This document shows, one piece after another, positions 7,031 to 9,750 of a stretch of 9,750 nt of DNA. A program made the translations under genes and the position numbers. The stretch covers positions 1 through 9,750 of the forward strand of contig VBPB01000221.1 in the NCBI GenBank assembly GCA_005893365.1, in the 5' to 3' direction. Origin of the DNA: Candidatus Eiseniibacteriota bacterium (GTDB lineage: Bacteria; Eisenbacteria; RBG-16-71-46). Numbering within the stretch: position 1 is the stretch's first letter; the number at the start of each line of letters is the position of its first letter. Below the pieces are notes generated by a model. That model did not search any database. It had not been told where the DNA came from and worked only from the letters and a program-made list of their open reading frames with translations.

Positions 7031-7746
7031 GTCGCTTCACCTCGTGAAGATCCCGCTGCGCCCGGACAAGCTCATGACAATTGCACGCCGCCGAGCAATC
7101 CCGCTGCGTGATCTCGATGACGGGTACCTCTGCCACTGCGTCATGCGTGAACTGTGGCAGGAACATGCGCCCGCTCCATTTGTTCTCCGAGGAAGCGGGA
7201 GAACGAGGACTGGTCGAGCACGCACGTGCGTTTGGCGATCCATCGCTGCTGGCGGCCATAACCGATCTCGATAGCGTGGCGAGCAAGGGGATGCCGCGTT
7301 TCGAAGCCGGACGACGGCTTGGGTTTCTGTTGCGGGCATGTCCCGTCGTGCGCCTCGCGCAAGCGACGAATGGCCATGTGGCCGGCGCGGAGATCGACGC
7401 ATTCCTGGCCCGATGTTTCGCGGTAGGCAAAGACGTCGCCGTGGCCAGGGAGAAGGTCTATCGCGATTGGATCGCTGCGAAGGTCAACCAGCCGGACGCG
7501 ACAGGTGTCACTCTTGATCGGGTGCGTGTTGCCGCCATTTTGCGCGAGCGGCTAGTCAGACGCACACAGGGCCGTGGGCGCAAGGCGAGCCGCCTCGAGC
7601 GGCCAGACGTGAGGTTCGAAGGCGATCTCGTAGTGGTTGACGGCGAACGCCTCCACGAGTGGTTGGCGCATGGAGTCGGACGGCACCGCGCCTTCGGCTT
7701 CGGCGCGCTGATCCTTGTACCGCCGGGAACCACTCACGCGGTATAA
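7023..7746 (+). pseudogene. cas6e: cas6e (Cse3/CasE) crRNA endonuclease, frame broken
   Basis: Cas6e cuts the pre-crRNA at the base of each repeat hairpin and stays bound to the 3' end. The N-terminal part reads from GTG 7023 as PESLHLVKIPLRPDKLM, then DDGYLCHCVMRELW, in which H38 is a candidate for the catalytic His of the family, and APAPFVLRGSGR to codon 60 (7200-7202). That frame then turns to arginine-rich nonsense and stops at 7272-7274. The rest of the protein continues in the +1 frame from GLVEHARAFGDP (7207) through MPRFEAGRRLGFLLRACPVVR to the Gly-rich GVGRHRAFGFGALILVPPG at the C-terminus and TAA 7744-7746. The switch lies at 7203-7206. Comparison with remembered homologues suggests a short segment, around a dozen residues between the two parts, is also missing, so this may be a small deletion and not a one-base error. 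A start at 7081 in the second frame is a shadow of the true N-terminus. Confidence 0.85.
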
Positions 7747-7757
7747 GCAGAGGGCGA

Positions 7758-8651
7758 GTGCTGAAAGGACGTCTTGGCCTCGAAACTGCGCGGGTGCCTC
7801 ACTCGGATCGCCACGGATGTCTATGGTTGCGGCGCGGCAACCTCACGGTTGAGGACGGCACGCTGCGCTTCCGCACGGCCGGCAGTGAGGACTTGGCATC
7901 CGGCGACTACGGTGTCCCGTTTCAGACAGTGAGTATTATCTTCCTCGAGCCTGGATCGACGGTCAGTCATGACGCGATGCGCCTGTTGGCGCGCCACGGC
8001 ACTGGACTCGTCGCGACTGGTGAGGAAGGGGTGCGGTTCTACGCGTCGATGCCGTTCGGCCAGGACGATAGCGCGCTGGCCCGGGAGCAGGTCCGCGCGT
8101 GGTCTGACAAGGAACAACGGCTACACATCGCCCGGCGGATGTACGGCTGGCGTCTCGGCGAAGTGCTGCCCTCCGCGGATCTCAACGTGCTGCGAGGCAT
8201 CGAGGGTGCGCGGGTCAAGACGTTGTACCGGAGCCTCGCCCGTCAGTTCGGAATCAACTGGGCCGGTCGGCGCTACGACCGAAACGACCCAGAAGCAACG
8301 AATCTCGTGAATCAGGCCCTCAATCACGCCTCTGCAGCGATTCGCGCCGCGGCGATGATCGCGGTGGCGGCGACGTCGACGATCCCTCAGCTCGGCTTTA
8401 TTCACGAGGACTCCAGCAGCGCGTTCTGCCTGGATATCGCGGATCTCTACCGCGAGAGCGTGTGCGTTCCGGCGGCGTTTCGAGCGGTGAAACAGTTTGA
8501 AAAAATTCCGAACGAACCGCTCGAACGACATGCACGCCGATCCGCGGCTCGCGCGCTCAGGGACGATCAAGTGATTCCTTCGATGATTGACCGCATCAAG
8601 TCGCTGTTTGACGGCAAGACAGCGATGAACCCGCAAATGGCCCCGACATGA
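7758..8651 (+). CDS. cas1: Cas1e integrase, adaptation module
   Basis: Cas1e is the catalytic subunit of the Cas1-Cas2 complex that integrates new spacers at the leader end of the array. Type I-E features are plain: LKGRLGLETARVPH at the N-terminus, GPF-like GVRFYASMPFG, RGIEGARVK, RRYDRNDPEATNLVNQALNHA and QLGFIHEDSSSAFCLDIADLYR. The three metal ligands are E149, H216 and D229, and their spacing (67 and 13 residues) equals that of E141, H208 and D221 in the E. coli protein. GTG 7758 is chosen because it gives the family's normal N-terminus. The open frame extends upstream into cas6e, but those residues are a shadow. AGAGGG at 7749-7754 is a close-set ribosome site. At 297 residues the gene is full-length and undamaged, 11 bases after the cas6e stop. 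Confidence 0.95.
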   Translation: MLKGRLGLETARVPHSDRHGCLWLRRGNLTVEDGTLRFRTAGSEDLASGDYGVPFQTVSIIFLEPGSTVSHDAMRLLARHGTGLVATGEEGVRFYASMPFGQDDSALAREQVRAWSDKEQRLHIARRMYGWRLGEVLPSADLNVLRGIEGARVKTLYRSLARQFGINWAGRRYDRNDPEATNLVNQALNHASAAIRAAAMIAVAATSTIPQLGFIHEDSSSAFCLDIADLYRESVCVPAAFRAVKQFEKIPNEPLERHARRSAARALRDDQVIPSMIDRIKSLFDGKTAMNPQMAPT

Positions 8652-8968
8652 GCATGACCGTCGTCGTCACGCGCAACGCTCCTGACCGGTATCGCGGCTT
8701 CCTCGCGAGTTGCATGCTGGAGCTCGCGCCTGGTGTTTACACGAGTCCCCACATGAACGAAGCAGTCAGGGAGCGGGTGTGGGCGGTCTGCTGCGAGTGG
8801 GCCGGTGTGCTGCCCGATGATGGCGGTGTGCTAATGACCTGGCGCGAGAGGCAAGAGCCAAGCGGTCAGGCAGTGCGTGTTCTGGGGTGGCCCAAAAAAG
8901 AATTCGTCGAACTGGATGGCATGTGGCTCGATCGGACCGACGGCGGCGGCTCTGTGAAAACTGAATAG
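8648..8968 (+). CDS. cas2: Cas2e, adaptation module
   Basis: Cas2e is the small dimeric ferredoxin-fold core of the Cas1-Cas2 integration complex. The 106-residue product shows the type I-E pattern SMTVVVTRNAPDRYRGFLAS, LELAPGVYTSP, AVRERVWAV and a C-terminal VLGWPKKEFVELDGMWL. The start ATG 8648 overlaps the cas1 stop as ATGA; a second ATG at 8654 is possible. The C-terminus lacks the DEDDh exonuclease domain that some type I-E Cas2 proteins carry as a fusion. A separate exonuclease of that class is encoded next door on the opposite strand. The frame is intact and no obvious terminator hairpin follows. Confidence 0.94.
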   Translation: MSMTVVVTRNAPDRYRGFLASCMLELAPGVYTSPHMNEAVRERVWAVCCEWAGVLPDDGGVLMTWRERQEPSGQAVRVLGWPKKEFVELDGMWLDRTDGGGSVKTE

Positions 8969-9479
8969 CACACCGTGATCTGGCGGGCGGGCCGCGTGAG
9001 CAGGCGACCGCGATCGCTGCAGCCGCACGCGCATCGGCAAGAGGCTCGTGCGGCCGGCCGGGAAACGGAAGACCCAAGACTTCAAGCGATGCGCGGAGGT
9101 TGAGTTCGCATCCGTATCGCGCCTTCATCATTTCAGCGGCACAGACGAACTGAAGGCGCGGGAGGCGCACTCCGTGGCGGCCGGACATCGCCAAGATTGC
9201 ACCTCGATCGAAGCTCGCTCGGAAGGCCACTACCGTGCGGATGTCGCCCAGAACCGCAAGGACTCCGTGCCAGGCTTCTGGCCAGCACGGAGCACCAACG
9301 AGATCGGCGGCCGTGAGGCCATGGACATGAGTGAACCGGACGTGGCCGTCGACGGCGACCAGAGAGTAGTAGCTCTTCGTTTCCTGTCCGAGCTCGAGTC
9401 GTGCCGCGCCGATCGCGCAGATGCGAATTGGGAAGCGTGAGGCGATCTCAACGTCGATCGCAACAAATCGGTCCATCAT
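8766..9479 (-). CDS. DEDDh 3'-5' exonuclease (DnaQ-like), stand-alone, next to cas2e and leader
   Basis: The product is a DnaQ/epsilon-type 3'-5' exonuclease. The Exo I motif is AIDVE (D9, E11 from ATG 9479), the Exo II aspartate is in ASFDRGAIL (D91), and Exo III is HEPLADARAA with H144 and D149 in the HxxxxD spacing of the DEDDh class. The start at ATG 9479 is chosen because GAGGTG (complement of 9489-9494) lies nine bases upstream; GTG 9491 is inside that site. The domain is complete by about residue 160 (near 9000). The frame then runs on for some 70 arginine-rich residues, most of them antisense to cas2e, with no visible fold. The tail may be spurious or due to a lost stop. DEDDh exonucleases, fused to Cas2 or host-encoded, trim prespacers in type I-E systems, so the position beside cas2e and the leader suggests, but does not prove, that role. 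Confidence 0.8.
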   Translation of the reverse strand: MMDRFVAIDVEIASRFPIRICAIGAARLELGQETKSYYSLVAVDGHVRFTHVHGLTAADLVGAPCWPEAWHGVLAVLGDIRTVVAFRASFDRGAILAMSGRHGVRLPRLQFVCAAEMMKARYGCELNLRASLEVLGLPFPGRPHEPLADARAAAAIAVACSRGPPARSRCAIQFSQSRRRRSDRATCHPVRRILFWATPEHALPDRLALASRARSLAHRHHRAAHRPTRSRPPTPAP

Positions 9480-9491
9480 CAAGCAAGTCAC

Positions 9492-9573
9492 CTCGTGCTC
9501 TAGGAGAGTCTACAATTTGCGGGCGGCCGAAAGGGGTGCCGCACGAACCGCGAAAAATAGGCGCAATCCTAGA
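9492..9573 (+). promoter_or_regulatory. CRISPR leader region (also 5' flank of the exonuclease gene)
   Basis: These 82 bases lie between the divergently read exonuclease start and the first repeat. Type I-E arrays are transcribed from, and gain spacers at, such a leader. TACAAT at 9511-9516 is a good -10 match on the + strand, but no convincing -35 box stands 16-18 bases upstream. The last part (CGAAAAATAGGC, 9551-9562) is locally AT-richer than the surroundings. I see no good IHF consensus. Because the spacing is short, the functional leader may extend into the first codons of the exonuclease, whose own promoter must also lie here. Confidence 0.6.
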
Positions 9574-9750
9574 GGTTTCCCCGCGCGCGCGGGGATGCAC
9601 CCGCGTCGTATCGGGCTTCGGCTGGCCGAGCAATGGTTTCCCCGCGCGCGCGGGGATGCACCCTGCTCACCGACAAGCTCGCGGAGATCGCCGCGGGTTT
9701 CCCCGCGCGCGCGGGGATGCACCCACTGGGTGTCCGCCATCGCACGGGCC
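9574..9750 (+). CRISPR. Type I-E CRISPR array (leader end), truncated by the window
   Basis: Three identical 29-nt repeats are at 9574-9602, 9635-9663 and 9696-9724. Two complete 32-nt spacers are at 9603-9634 and 9664-9695, and 26 bases of a third are at 9725-9750. The 61-nt period is standard for type I-E. Each repeat is GGTTT, the 16-base perfect palindrome CCCCGCGCGCGCGGGG, then ATGCACCC. By analogy with E. coli, Cas6e would cut after the stem and leave AUGCACCC as the 8-nt 5' handle of the crRNA, which fits + strand transcription away from the cas genes. All repeats are identical, as expected near the leader. The spacers read without stops in at least one frame each and match nothing else in this window by eye; their sources are unknown. 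Confidence 0.97.

Noticed and set aside
8969..9000. Terminator between the convergent cas2e and exonuclease genes
   Set aside because: No stem followed by a T run is visible on either strand; the region is only GC-rich.
9470..9573. IHF binding site in the leader, as used for spacer integration in E. coli
   Set aside because: ATCAA at 9477-9481 is the only partial match, its second half does not fit, and it is over 90 bases from the first repeat.
9603..9750. Self-targeting spacers
   Set aside because: By eye neither the two complete spacers nor the partial one matches any other part of this window on either strand. A genome-wide search would be needed to exclude it further.

Overview
The window is a high-GC bacterial segment that holds a nearly complete type I-E CRISPR-Cas locus. 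All cas genes read on the + strand in the usual type I-E order, and a CRISPR array follows. The phylum cannot be fixed from sequence alone. The strong GC bias, GTG/TTG starts and short overlapping genes suggest a high-GC bacterium, for example actinobacterial, proteobacterial or another GC-rich soil or sediment lineage.

Layout: 1-339 is the C-terminal end of an unrecognised protein. cas3 follows, broken into an HD-nuclease reading frame (486-1307) and a helicase reading frame (1246-3099). Next come cas8e/cse1 (3089-4585), cas11/cse2 (4582-5115), cas7e (5143-6336), an N-terminally truncated cas5e (6371-7030), a frame-broken cas6e (7023-7746), cas1e (7758-8651) and cas2e (8648-8968). A stand-alone DEDDh (DnaQ-like) exonuclease gene lies on the - strand (8766-9479), convergent with cas2e. 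Its start sits next to the leader of the array. Three identical 29-nt repeats with two 32-nt spacers start at 9574 and run off the window end.

The most unusual feature is a fourth copy of the array repeat, identical over all 29 nt and in the same orientation, inside cas3 at 1338-1366. It sits exactly where the HD and helicase halves change frame and where the helicase Walker A motif (GxGKT) should be. That motif is absent in all three + strand frames there. Two further interference or processing genes are damaged: cas5e lacks its start and first beta strand, and cas6e changes frame at about 7203-7206. cas8e, cas11, cas7e, cas1e and cas2e look intact.

In a working type I-E system Cas8e, Cas11, Cas7e, Cas5e and Cas6e form Cascade around a crRNA that Cas6e cuts from the repeat hairpin. 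Cas3 unwinds and shreds the DNA that Cascade marks, and Cas1-Cas2 add new spacers, probably with an exonuclease trimming them. Here the adaptation side (cas1e, cas2e, exonuclease, leader, identical repeats) reads as intact, while target destruction (cas3) and crRNA handling (cas5e, cas6e) appear disabled. Either the locus is decaying or adaptation-only, or the sequence holds assembly errors at three places. Sequence reading alone cannot separate these.
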